Positions 13,708-25,779 of a DNA stretch of 64,000 nucleotides are shown here, one piece after another (the stretch's first letter is position 1; the number at the start of each line of letters is the position of its first letter). Origin of the DNA: Apostichopus japonicus (Eukaryota > Echinodermata > Holothuroidea > Aspidochirotida > Stichopodidae); assembly GCF_037975245.1 (NCBI RefSeq), contig NC_092571.1, forward strand, positions 9,400,501 to 9,464,500, in the 5' to 3' direction. The notes under the pieces were generated by a model, which saw nothing but the letters and a program-made list of their open reading frames with translations, ran no database searches and was not told the origin of the DNA. A program made the translations under genes and the position numbers.

Positions 13708-14134
13708 CATAGGCGTAGGAGCCTAATTGGATTTGGGGCTGTAACGACTTGCCCGAAAAAAAGCCGAAATTTTTTGCGCGCTTTGCGCGCGTTCAACATA
13801 TCGATGCCAATATCATATAAGCAAGCATCGCTCATTACATTGCATGGCATAGTGTACCGCACGGTCCGTGAAAGTTGCACAGTATACCGCCGGATGCTAA
13901 TGTAAACAACCAAATGTCTTATGTAGATGGAGAAAAAGCATACAGATCCATTTATGTCAAAACTCTCTTTTACAGTAGTAATGTCGGCCAAGCTTAGAAC
14001 TTTATTTTAATTACCAAGGAGATAATTTTTAAGCTATTCATTGCTATTTATTTTTCTTTCAGTAGGTGCCCGAAAAAATGGTTGCGGGGGGGGGGGGGCT
14101 GCAGCCCCAGCCTCCTACGGGACCTACGCCTATG
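13708..14134 (+). mobile_element. Non-autonomous hAT-like element with exact 8-bp TSD
   Basis: The terminal inverted repeats are CATAGGCGTAGG at the left and CCTACGCCTATG (imperfect) at the right. The direct repeat TGTGTAGT occurs at 13700-13707 and 14135-14142. It is 427 bp long with no transposase and ends in a G-rich then C-rich segment. A related partial copy (GGCGTAGGAGCC, ACGACTTGCCCGAAAAA) is at about 49186-49525. Confidence 0.88.
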
Positions 14135-14371
14135 TGTGTAGTGTTCGGTTTCGATATACCTGATATCGGAAATATCTGGTATTTATCATTTCCTTCAACC
14201 AAGTTTTATAATAGCCATTATAAGAGGTTTAACATTTGTACACCAATAATTAACTGTGTCTGAATTTTCGAAAATTTCCTCACCAACATTCTTCATCATA
14301 CTTTCTTCTACTCGTGCAATATTGACCTGTCTATTAGGGGTTGAAGGAGGTTTTTCTATATTGTTTGTCCA

Positions 14372-15388
14372 CACTGGCGGATCCAAGGGGGGCAAAGCGG
14401 GGGCCATGGCCCCCCAAAGGTGAGCCAAAAAGTGTTTCCGAACATCCGCTAAATCATATGATTGGAAATTAACAAAATCGAGAGGAATAGCAGTGGTAGA
14501 CTAGTCTAAACCTTTTCGTTTTCTGGTTTAAAATTAAATACAGAGCTCCCAACTGACCCGCAATTCGCGGGAATTAGACCCGCATTCTAACACCCAAACC
14601 GGCTGACCCGCACAAGCGTCCGAAAAAACCGCATTGTAATTGTCAAGTATACATAAAAAAATTTGCATCAAATTTTGACTTAGCAACCATCATTTCTTTA
14701 GCATTTAGCATAATAGAGTATAAAACCTCCTTTACAGCATCATTTGAACCTCAAATTAGCCTATATTTCTTTTCATTGGGGCGAGCAGCGAACATTTTCA
14801 TGCCACGGGAAAGAATGAATTATCACCTATTATTCAATTTATTGATGTTACACACAAAAAACTGCATATTTCTCAGAAAATTTTGGGTGACAAAAGCCTT
14901 TCTAAGTGCCACCATTTTACATGTAGGCATCACCAGGATTCCAAAAAAAAATCAAAAGGGGGAGGGGGACACCCCCTCCCCTTATACCCCTCCCCCAGGA
15001 CGGCGATTCGTGGCATGGACCAGCATTTGCCTTCTCAAGAGTTGGGAGCTATGTAAATGTATGAGCATGAGGATTTACAGTTTAACACCATTTTTGCAGT
15101 TACAGGTTGGTACTTGGTTGTAAGAAATTTATAACCTATGAGAAATAAAATTTCTTGAGAAAGATGATCCCAACTTTGTTTCATATATATTTTAGAAAAT
15201 TACACCGGGGAAACATTTTTTAGAAGTAAATTAACATCACCATTGTACACTTTTGTCGCATCAAATTGCATCTGAGGGCATTCAGCAATAGAAAATTTTC
15301 CAAAGACCCCTTTCCCTTAGACCCCTCCCCCATATCACTCTGATGCCACTTTGGCCCCTCCCAAACAAAGGCCCTGGATCCGCCAGTG
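14372..15388 (+). mobile_element. Non-autonomous hAT-like element, TIR CACTGGCGGATCC
   Basis: The ends are CACTGGCGGATCCAAGG and CCCTGGATCCGCCAGTG. The flanks are TTTGTCCA (14364-14371) and GTTGTCCA (15389-15396), which match in 7 of 8 bases. The interior is about 1 kb and non-coding, with several polyG/polyC stretches next to the ends. The 115-codon open frame inside it shows no recognisable domain. Confidence 0.8.
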
Positions 15389-15535
15389 GTTGTCCATAGA
15401 TTGAATTTTGTGCAACATTATGGGTATGTTTTGAAGTGATTTTTATTCACGAGAAATGTGAATTTTCAAATTCTCAACAAATAATGGGCTTAAAACCTTC
15501 AAAAGTGGTGGTTTCGGATATTGTGGGCCGTGACG

Positions 15536-15836
15536 TAGAATCACCTAAAAAAGCAATGATCCATAGGACATGCAATGAGGTCGAACATGATGTGTGACTG
15601 GTTACAACCTTCAAAAAGGTTATAGATGGAAAAAAAAACTTTTGGGAAATACTTGGTTCTCAGGCAAAAGTGTACATCTGGTTGGTCATTTTCAAGCCCG
15701 AGAAGTGCCATTTCCGGTGATCTGGGGGGTATCAAAACCAGAAATTTTCTTGTACGCTCCGCGCCAACCGATGGTGGCGCTCCGCTTAGATGGTAATTCG
15801 CGCCCCCCGGGTTAGAAAATCCTGGATACGCGCCTG
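15536..15836 (-). mobile_element. MITE-like fragment with GGATACGC end, copy 1
   Basis: A 301-bp segment that recurs at 46164-46463 in the same orientation. It starts TAGAATCACCTA-AAAAGCAATGATCC and ends GAAAATCCTGGATACGCGCC. It carries one copy of the GCGCCA hairpin core (about 15755-15785, minus strand). Only the right end looks like a transposon terminus; the left end may be a truncation. No target-site duplication was found. Confidence 0.7.
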
Positions 15837-16147
15837 ATATAAGCCTACATAAATCAAAGAAGGAAAGCACACTGCACACATATCAATATAAGCCCCACAT
15901 ATACTCTCTCTGTATCACACACAATTTATAATATATAATTATTTAACTTAGAAAAGATTTCGCGTATAGACACTGACTGGAAACATCATTTATGGGTTCT
16001 AACAGCAAAATTCTAGGCTCAGTTCCCCCAAGTAATTTCTAATCTCTTTCTCCTTATATTATACCTCAGGAATTTTATCTCGGAATTCCCAATGTATTTT
16101 ACTTCGTGAAACAAGAGACAAACTAGCTATATAACAAGCGCGTTATC

Positions 16148-16430
16148 TGTAATGGACGTACAGGCAGTGTATACCTGTGTTGCGTGGGCACATTTAATCT
16201 GTAATGGACGTACATGCAGTTTTTACCTGTGTTGCGTGGGCACGTTTAATCTGTAATGGACGTACAGGCAGTTTTTACCTGTGTTGCGTGGGCACGTTTA
16301 ATCTGTAATGGACGTACAGGCAGTTTTTACCTGTGTTGCGTGGGCGCGTTTAATCTGTAATGGACGTACAGACAGTGTTTACCTGTGTTGCGTGGGCGCG
16401 TTTAATCTGTAATGGACGTACAGCTGTGAC
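16148..16430 (+). repeat. 52-bp tandem array, left part
   Basis: About five and a half units of 52 bp, beginning CTGTAATGGACGTACAGGCA and continuing GTTTTTACCTGTGTTGCGTG. The array is interrupted at 16431 by a transposon and resumes at 17109. Confidence 0.9.
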
Positions 16431-17108
16431 CAACGAGTTTAATGAATCTGGAGAAACTATTACACAGTAAATACGCGCGTACGCGCGTACCATGTATGGA
16501 GGGTCATGTGATGTGTTCCAGGGTGGTACTAATATACTACTCTCCCTATTACGCATGATGATTTCACCCAACTAGTACGTAAATGTGTTTGCGTGCTTAG
16601 AGCAGCAGATGACACCCGTTACCTAGCAATAACCGTGCCTGTAGCCTAACGTGATAGCTATATTCCCGTCGAGCAGCATTAGGCTCTGTTCCATGGAGAA
16701 TTCCGTGGTTGCACTGAACTAAACATTTCCCCACATTTCCCATTTCTACATTCACTTAGAGCAAGTAGTAATAACGTTAGGCCATATGAGACAAAGCTTG
16801 CCCCTGGAGCTGTATTAATAAGTAAGATCTATTATGTAGAAGGCCTGCCTTCATTCAAGAGAATAAAGTTGAACGTTTGCATATTAGCACTATTTCGTAG
16901 GCCTGAAGTACCAGTACCTCCTTATGCCGTTAGTTCCCATGTCCGATCCGTCTTGGTGCAAATCTTTTACGAAGTCACTAACACTATCCTCGAACTGTTA
17001 CAGAGAAATATCAGTTTGGTACCACCCTGGAACACATCACATGACCCTCCATACATGGTACGCGCGCACCCAATTGACATGAATCCTCCAGATTCATTTA
17101 CCTCGTTG
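16431..17108 (+). mobile_element. Long-TIR hAT-like element, copy A, inserted in the 52-bp array
   Basis: Starts CAACGAGTTTAATGAATC and ends GATTCATTTACCTCGTTG. The inverted arms extend roughly 100 bp inwards and include ACCATGTATGGAGGGTCATG and TGTTCCAGGGTGGTAC with their reverse complements. It is 678 bp with no transposase. A second copy, in opposite orientation, is at 63276-63930 and has a clean 8-bp duplication; at this site the duplication is not recognisable. The 52-bp array continues on both sides, so the element landed inside it. Confidence 0.88.
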
Positions 17109-17200
17109 GTACAGACAGTGTATACCTGTGTTGCGTGGGCGCGTTTAATCTGTAATGGACGTACAGACAGTTTTCACCTGTGTTGAGTGGGTCCTACTTT
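17109..17200 (+). repeat. 52-bp tandem array, right part
   Basis: Continuation of the array seen at 16148-16430 (GTACAGACAGTGTATACCTG, then TGCGTGGGCGCGTTTAATC). It ends within the second unit. Confidence 0.85.
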
Positions 17201-18704
17201 AATACACAGTCTCAGTAGACCTGTACATGTCTTTGAGTACAACGTCGGCACCACCAGAGCGTGGAGGATTTCACACATTTCAAGGATTTCACACAATACA
17301 AGGATTGTTAGTCAATACATATATAGCAGGGCTAAGTATGAATCATAGTTATATAGCGTAGTGTGCAGATTATACAGACCCAACTAAATCTATTATGTCT
17401 ATTTGACATAGGCCTACTGTCAGTTTAACGTGTCGCATATATAGAAGAAACTATATACCGTACGAGATGTACTCATAAGGGGAACATTGTTAAAATAAAG
17501 TGTTTTACGTTACGTTATCACCAAGATAGCGTATAGCCGCGTTTCTATGAATACCTTTGTGAGTGAGTTTTTCAAGTTTTCCATGTCTTTGCTTATAATG
17601 TCAAACATCAACTTGTACCATACATTAATGTAGCCTATAACACTAACCACTTTTGTTAATAAAAATCAACCACTATAGACTGAGACCTGCGTGTAATCAA
17701 TTGCTAACCATGCTTATGCAATACCGGTACTTTGTTTATGACATTAGGGGTTATTAAATAGGGGTTACCTTGCTTATTACATCAGTGGTTAATTTGCTTA
17801 TAGCATTATTGTATGAATGTTATTACTTTAGTGGTAGATTTGAATTACAGTAGTTCTAAGCATTATATTAGTTGCTGAGTATATTACATTAAGTAGGTGA
17901 TACAATCCTCAACATGGTCATTCTCGCTTCCACTTTTTGTTCCCAGCTGTATTACATATTGATGCTTATCGACAATTGAGTTATTGATGTCCCTATCTTA
18001 TAAATACCATTCAATATTCCATCAATTCAATCAACACGTTATTGCATTGTTGTCATGAGTAAATCTAACTTTTCTATCAGAATCTGTATTTCCTTCATTT
18101 GGCTGTTTAACTCGAACTCAGTCACCTATTTATCAACGGCATCTGTGTTAATCACCGCTCGTCTAATTAAAGCAAGTTTCATTTGCTCTCTGCTTGTTTA
18201 CGCAGTGTCTTAGTCATTTCGATTAAATATTACATTTGAATCAGTGAAGTTTTAGTTATTTTCATTTCATACAGTGACTAATAATATAAAAACAACAAAC
18301 AATAGCACTCCACACCGTTTGTATATTTATTAGAAAAAGTGATCACAAAAGTAAAAAGTAATAATTCGACAATTTTACAATATTGTCCTTTCAATCTATT
18401 TAATTCTATTTTCAACCAATTTACCTGCTCATTTCACTTCATATGTTGATGATATCTGAAAATATAGATGTTTAGAGTGACTAGTTACAGTGGTGCTGCA
18501 ATTAACACAATCGATAGGATTTTAACTATTTCATGTATAGGGATGTTCCCCTTAAATATTTTGATTTGGTTCTAAGAGTGCAGTTCTACCATGTGGTAAA
18601 AGGACATTGCAATTGTAACATGAGCTGTGGACATGACAATGGATTAGGTTCCTACTCTAGGACTTATTTTATTATTGTTATTCCAGTCAATTAACTTGAA
18701 ATTG
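17201..18704. other. Non-coding AT-rich stretch
   Basis: No coding open frame, RNA gene or tandem repeat recognised here. Possibly it contains regulatory or intronic sequence of the genes downstream, but nothing in the bases shows that. Confidence 0.4.
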
Positions 18705-18905
18705 TTAAATGTCTTAAATACAGCCTTATCATCAATTCATTAATGTTATCGTTAGTAAATAAATTTAAATGTTTTGAATACATCAATTCATTCAATGTTA
18801 TCGTTAGTAAAGACATTTAAATTTCTTTAATACATACATACATATCAGTCATTCGTTTAATGAATGCATTAAATGTCTATAATACATCCACATCATCAAA
18901 TTTCA
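18705..18905 (+). repeat. Imperfect tandem repeat of about 65 bp
   Basis: About three diverged copies containing ATCAATTCATT-AATGTTATCGTTAGTAAA followed by AAATG and an AATACATC tail. Copies differ by several substitutions and indels. Confidence 0.6.
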
Positions 18906-19111
18906 GAAAAACTTACTCGAGTACCGAAATCCGCGGTTAAACATTGGAATTGGTCAGTATTTGACTTACTTAGCAAATACTCGAATATACCATCCGTTGT
19001 CTGTAGGATTGGTGAATGCATGGACTAATCTGAAGAAACAACAGTTTGCCGTTTGCTTAAGCTACGGCGTATATGCTCATAGCCTCAGAGTGTACAAAGG
19101 TCCTTGTTAGG

Positions 19112-19232
19112 ATGCTTGCATCTGTACTTCTCATGTATGTTGCAGTGTACAGCTTTCAACGAGGAGACTATCTGCCTTTGATCAATTATTATGTACTGGA
19201 ACATTCTGAAACAGTTATGAATAACATCAAGG
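19112..19232 (+). CDS. Candidate first exon with membrane anchor (unassigned)
   Basis: An ATG at 19112 opens a 40-codon frame (MLASVLLMYVAVYSFQRG..., ending NNIK) that runs into a good splice donor, AAGG|GTATGT at 19233. The peptide has a hydrophobic segment of about 12-18 residues flanked by basic residues. An upstream in-frame ATG at 19073 would place KVLVR before it. This looks like the start of a type II Golgi membrane protein, as in sulfotransferases and glycosyltransferases. The intact sulfotransferase at 20781 has its own ATG and its own anchor, so the two need not belong together. No acceptor exon was identified, and chance cannot be excluded. Confidence 0.33.
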
Positions 19233-19523
19233 GTATGTAAATATCAAAGTGATATAATTGTTTGTGTTTCTTAAGGAAAAACTTTTATACATCAAACGGA
19301 AACGGACTTTAACCGTAACCACGACCTTACAATATGTTTTATTGAAAGGGAATGCCTTGTCATTGTCTCATATACACCGTACAACGTAACCTACAATAGT
19401 AGTGAAAACGTACTTATTCCTGGGTGCTTGGAACTAATCATTGTGCCAAGTTTTTCACTCTAATGGATACGATTTTTTCGTAACTAAGCTTGTCGACCGA
19501 CAACTGACGTCTATTGGTTACAC

Positions 19524-20780
<1,257 letters not shown>

Positions 20781-21767
20781 ATGAGGAGTCTTAATTCTGC
20801 GTATGGGGTTGCTGCATGCACCTTGTTGTTGTATTGTATCTTTAACGAACTGGACACGCGTCCATCAACTGAGTCATCCTCTTTCTCTCCCAACCCACTT
20901 CCTCGAACATCGCTTGCACGTTCTTTGTCCCTGAAGCAAGCAACTCAGAGGACAGACACGTTACTGATGTTTAATGCTCTTCCTAAGTGTGGATCCAGAA
21001 CACTTTTGACGTTAGTAAAGATGAATGACGGCTATAGTGAAGGCCGCATAACGGTAAACAGCAACCTAACCAACATACCACGTGAAACTGTCTTTAATGA
21101 GGAATCCGCTAAGAATTTCCTGTCCAAGAATCTGAGAAACATACCGGTTACTAAGCCTAGTTTTGTTTACACTCATGCCAGATTCGTGGATTTAAGTGAG
21201 CACATAGGAAGACCAGTTAAGTATATCAGTGTAATTAGGGAGCCGTTTAGTCGACTTGTATCTGGTTACTACTACCGACGTCACCGTGACAAAACAGATC
21301 TTACGGACAAAGAGAAACAATGGCGTAGTACCCTGACAGACCTTTCCAATGAGACGTACGATCAATGTGTCCGTCTAAATCGTTCTGAGTGCACCGGTAA
21401 ATTTACCGCAATGTCAACCATAGCACATTTTTGCGGGTCGAACCCAAAGTGCAGCACGAATGTAACTTGGGCTTTACAAAAAGCAAAATGGAACGTTGTG
21501 CATTATTTTGATGTAGTGGGTATAATGGAGGACTACACGTCATTTGTGGAGGTTGCTGAATGCATGTTCCCGAGCTTGCTGAACGGAGCACGTCAAAAGT
21601 ATCGGGGCTTGCAAAAACAAACCGCCAATATGAAAACACAGGGAAAAGTATATCCATCAAATGAAACACGTCGGCTCATGACCGAGAAACTTCAGCCTGA
21701 TAACGACTTTTACAACTTTGTTAAGTACCGATTTTATGAACAGAAACGGAAATCGTGTTCGGGTTAA
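20781..21767 (+). CDS. Uronyl 2-O-sulfotransferase-like protein, single exon
   Basis: Encodes 328 residues and resembles uronyl 2-sulfotransferase (UST), the Golgi enzyme that moves sulfate from PAPS to the 2-O position of uronic acid in dermatan/chondroitin sulfate. Seen in the sequence: a short N-terminus; a hydrophobic anchor at about residues 8-22 (type II topology); the 5'-phosphosulfate-binding loop LPKCGSRT at 67-74, with the CGSRT that marks UST rather than heparan 2-O-sulfotransferase; THARF at 131-135, whose His aligns with the family's catalytic His; and the 3'-phosphate-binding segment VIREPFSRLVSGYY at 151-164. It also has FCGSNPKC (217-224) with paired Cys, WALQKAKWNV, and VGIMEDY, all in family order. 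There are several N-x-S/T sites. It is shorter than human UST (about 400 residues), mainly in the stem. The ATG sits in a good context (ACCATGA) after an upstream in-frame stop. The whole domain in one exon could be ancestral or the result of retroposition. The exact substrate is not determinable from the sequence. Confidence 0.88.
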   Translation: MRSLNSAYGVAACTLLLYCIFNELDTRPSTESSSFSPNPLPRTSLARSLSLKQATQRTDTLLMFNALPKCGSRTLLTLVKMNDGYSEGRITVNSNLTNIPRETVFNEESAKNFLSKNLRNIPVTKPSFVYTHARFVDLSEHIGRPVKYISVIREPFSRLVSGYYYRRHRDKTDLTDKEKQWRSTLTDLSNETYDQCVRLNRSECTGKFTAMSTIAHFCGSNPKCSTNVTWALQKAKWNVVHYFDVVGIMEDYTSFVEVAECMFPSLLNGARQKYRGLQKQTANMKTQGKVYPSNETRRLMTEKLQPDNDFYNFVKYRFYEQKRKSCSG

Positions 21768-22170
21768 AGATTTACTAGTCTCAAATTCATCGGTAACATA
21801 ACTTGCAAGGAGCTCTTCGCGTTGTATATACCACTTTGTTATATCAACTTTTTGAAACTCGTTATTGTATTTATTATCCAAGTGGCTAAATTACCAGCAG
21901 CAGTGATACGATCGTTGTTGTTGAATTCTATTGTTTGGTACCCTGCTGTGTGCAAAACGGTCAACAGGACAGTTTATTTTAGGGTTAATTTAATTCACAG
22001 GGTAAACGATCATCAATATATATTAACCATAATATTATCACTTTCTAAGGTATGTGAAGATTAGACTGACTCTCCGAATTATATATCAGACATCGAGGTA
22101 TTCTCAAAGTAGAAATGACCCTTAACTCAGAGTCTCAGAGAGTGACAGAGTCCTATATATGTGTTATATA
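21768..22170. other. 3' flank of the sulfotransferase gene
   Basis: No further coding frame. No canonical AATAAA was found close to the stop codon. The sequence turns into a CT/TA microsatellite at about 22172. Confidence 0.4.
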
Positions 22171-22171
22171 C

Positions 22172-22391
<220 letters not shown>

Positions 22392-25039
22392 AGGATTAAA
22401 CTATTGATGGTTAAAGTGTAAGGAGGTTGGAAGATGATAGAATTAAGGCAATTTAAGACACTTTCTCCTCTTCTAACTGAATATAGCCAATGTGGGTAGG
22501 CTATAAATGATAGTGAAAAGCCATCAACTATAATATAACACAAGTCCATTGAAATTCTATATATTCTAATAGTCGCCTTGAAAAGTGACAAATTTATTGT
22601 GTATAAGTCATTGTAGTAATACATTGTGTATGGACACCTTTAGGTGGCATACTCCACATAGGGTCGATATCTGTCCCTCTAATTGTTCTCCCTTTGGATA
22701 AGTGACAAACGGCAACAGGAGTGCATTTTAAGAGTTTTTGTGATTTGTATGCTGAAGAGCAAGTACACAGTGGTCAACGTGGCAACATATTAGACCAATA
22801 AAACCCAGCTTAGGAAATTTGTCTACCAGGTGAGAAAAGCGGCTTGTTTACAGCTGACGAGAACTTGCGGTATGTTTATTTAGTGACAAGTTCTATAGAA
22901 CGACTGAGCGATCTCTGTACTTTGACGATTTAGTGTATAAGACAATGGGACAAATTATTTGTGGTAAATGCTTTGACCTTTAATATCGGCAGAGTTATCA
23001 TATTTATTCCGATCTGCTTGCTGTGGAACGCCAAGAGTGGATGTCCCCGATACTGATATAAGTTTATTTAAGGAAATTTAGCTAATAAATCGTTATTTCA
23101 AACTTGAGTATAGTATTTATCATTGTGTATAGAGTATTACACCGTTGTCGCGCAAAATTCCATTACTTTCTACCATATATGGTTCACCTCATGTGAATTG
23201 GCAGTATTTTTGCACATATGTACCCTTGAATCTTATAAGAAGGGAAAGGTTCGTCAGAACCACATACATGTTACGTTTATCTTATTTTCCCTCCCCGACC
23301 GCCTCCCCATATTTGTTGAAATGCTAAGCATTACACTGCATATTTTACACTTGAATATATGTTCTTTATAAATGAATGAAGCCAAAAGGTTTGACATTTT
23401 TATTGAAATTAGAAGACTGCTCTCTCTCTCGCTCTCTTTCTGACATGTTTTTTCGTGCTTTAAACTCGTTATACGAGAGAACAAGAACTCCCTGAATAGC
23501 TGCAGCTTCCCGGGGCTTCGTCTCATGGACCGGCACTATCGGGCCCCGAGGTCTGGTATTCCCCAGAGTAAAATAAGAGTAATTTTTCTTTCTGATATGT
23601 ATTTACATGCTTCAAAATCTATATAACAGAGCCTTAAAACTATCTGAAAATGCTGTACCGCCATGTCACCCGAGCCTATACATTGTAGCACACACTCGGC
23701 AGTTCTTCCTACCTGTCTGAGTATATGCGGCACTTGTCACTATAAAACAAAATTGTCACAAAACAGAGGAGGCCCGAGAATGCCATATCCTGTAGTCTAT
23801 ACAGGTGCCAAATATATATTATAAATACGTCATTTATATAGCGCTAAATCACAAACAGTATTAAAGCGCTTCACAAAAGCAAAAAACGATAAAAAGGAAA
23901 TAAATACAGTGAAAACAAATAATAACCTAATAAAAATAATCCTAAAATACCAACACAAAAAGTAAAAAAAAAAAAAACACAAGCTCAACCATGACAGTTA
24001 ACCGGTTCATCCTTTAGGCAGAAGCGTTTCCACCCCCACCCCCCTTAGTTTGGTTTTCTTTCTGTGAACGTCTATGTTGGAATTTAACGGTGAATTTTAC
24101 CGACAAAAGTCGCTTACGCTATGGGAAGTTAAGCTAGTTATCGACATATAACCCCTTCTGATCCAATAATAATCAAGTGGATACCGTATGAAGATGATAT
24201 TCTGTTACTACACAACCGATCGAAGCAGGAGTTCTGTAAATCTGTGTAAACATACTCGATAATCAAAATATATTTATTGGCAATTATACTCCCACTGAAT
24301 ATTTGTTCAAAGGTAAATTACTGATAACGCGGTGCGAACTCCGAGCAATCTACCAGAAACTTGTCTAATAGACATTCTTGGTTCCTTTTCAGATTACTGG
24401 GGGTTGAAACGATCAAACAATTTCTAACTGGGACAACAACAAAAAATAACGTGGAATTATTGGGAACAAAATAGTCCCTTAGTGTTCTTATAGTCAGTTG
24501 GGGGGGGGGGGAGGGGGGTTAGTCGGGGAACCTTGCGTGTATAACCTTATTATAGATTATTGTGACAGCCATCAATAGTATACATGTAACTCATTTGTAT
24601 GTATGCTTGCCTTTGTATTGTATGCATACTTCAAATGTCACTTTTGTATCTTGTTATCTGTTTGTGTGTGCCGTGTAAATGTCAAGACAAGAGGGCAGAG
24701 ATAAAAAGGTTGTGGTTTGAAGCGGGTATACAATACGGACGGCAATGAACGGAGAGCAACCCTCAATTTTTCGTGTGACTTATCTCTTATATCCACGCAC
24801 GCGTAACGTATGGTGGAGGAGCGGGAAAAAGCTTTTTGGTTTTCCAAAGGGAAAACTATGGAATCACGTCTACCGACCTTGCAAAATTGTGACGGGGAAT
24901 GCGGATTGCAAAGGCGGCAATGACTATAACGCATATCGTAAAGTCGGTAGTTAAGGTTAGATTCGTCAAACACGGTAACACATACAGAAACGCTGTACTC
25001 AAAGCCGAAGACTTCGTTGTTTAACCGTCATATCTCCGA
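22392..25039. other. Intergenic sequence with an interspersed-repeat tail
   Basis: No gene supported. At about 23832-23880 is TTATATAGCGCTAAATCAC, then AAAGCGCTTCACAAAAGC. This motif pair (TATATAGCGCT with GCGCTT) is a common 3' tail of interspersed repeats in animals, and an A-rich stretch follows. G-rich runs occur at 24500-24520. Confidence 0.45.
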
Positions 25040-25350
25040 TAGGTTGCTATTACTAAAACTATTCATAAGTATAAGTATCTCGGGGTGGTGATATATAAAC
25101 CTCTTTCCTAGCATGAATACGTAAATGTATTATTGAAGAAACTGAACTCTAGAATGTGTTGTCTGCGTAGGATGAACAAATTCAGTATTAATAACACTAT
25201 TCTTGCCATGTTATTTGTAGGCTATGGCAATATAAGTTGGTTTCGTGGGGTGGTAATGCGAGTAATAGATAACACCATTTTGAAGCCATTATTAGAAAGG
25301 GGAGGGGGAGGGGTGTGTGATCGAGGAAATTTAGCCAACAATGGCCTCGT
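25040..25350 (+). pseudogene. Decayed LINE reverse-transcriptase fragment
   Basis: In one frame the peptide reads HKYKYLGVVIYKPLS, then a stop, then HEYVNVLLKKLNSRMCCLRR and MNKFSINNTILAML. The YKYLGVVI-x-H-x-KK-x-L pattern matches the region just after the polymerase domain of non-LTR retrotransposon reverse transcriptases (YLGxxId...Hi...Ki...). The frame has a stop, and no 5' part with the YxDD box is readable nearby, so this is a dead fragment. The clade is not assignable. Confidence 0.5.
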
Positions 25351-25779
25351 CTGACCAACAGCTTCTATAGTGGTTAAACTTGACAAGGTTATTCCTGATG
25401 ATGGCCACTCACGTCACGTCTATCTGGACAGCGCGGTGATCTCTCTAAGGTGTAGGATGCGGTTGCCCTTTGACAGTACAAATCGACCCTCCTCCTCATA
25501 TATTACACATTACATAAAACTTCATTTCAAACGCTAGAGTTTGCCTGTTTTGGTACTTTTTGTTAAGACTGTTCCTGTCTCTTGCCTTTTCCATTGTAGG
25601 ATTATTTGTACATGCCTTTAGAATTTTATATTTTTGTATACTATTTACTGTTCTATGCGAGCATTTTTATCCCTTGTGGAGTTTAATAAAGTTGATTTTA
25701 TCTTATATTAATTGTGGGGTCTTCACTGTTCAATGTAAGAGAACACATTCAACAGGTAAAATAAAATTATCAAAGGAAC
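25351..25779. other. Spacer between LINE fragment and G-rich array
   Basis: No coding frame supported. AATAAA occurs at about 25684 in TTTAATAAAGTTGATTTTAT, perhaps the tail of an old transcript or retroelement. Confidence 0.35.

Noticed and set aside
12859-15836. One large transposon bounded by CAGGTGCGTATCCAGG and CCTGGATACGCGCCTG
   Set aside because: The ends look inverted, but the flanks do not give a convincing 8-bp duplication, and the right 300 bp occurs as an independent copy at 46164-46463.
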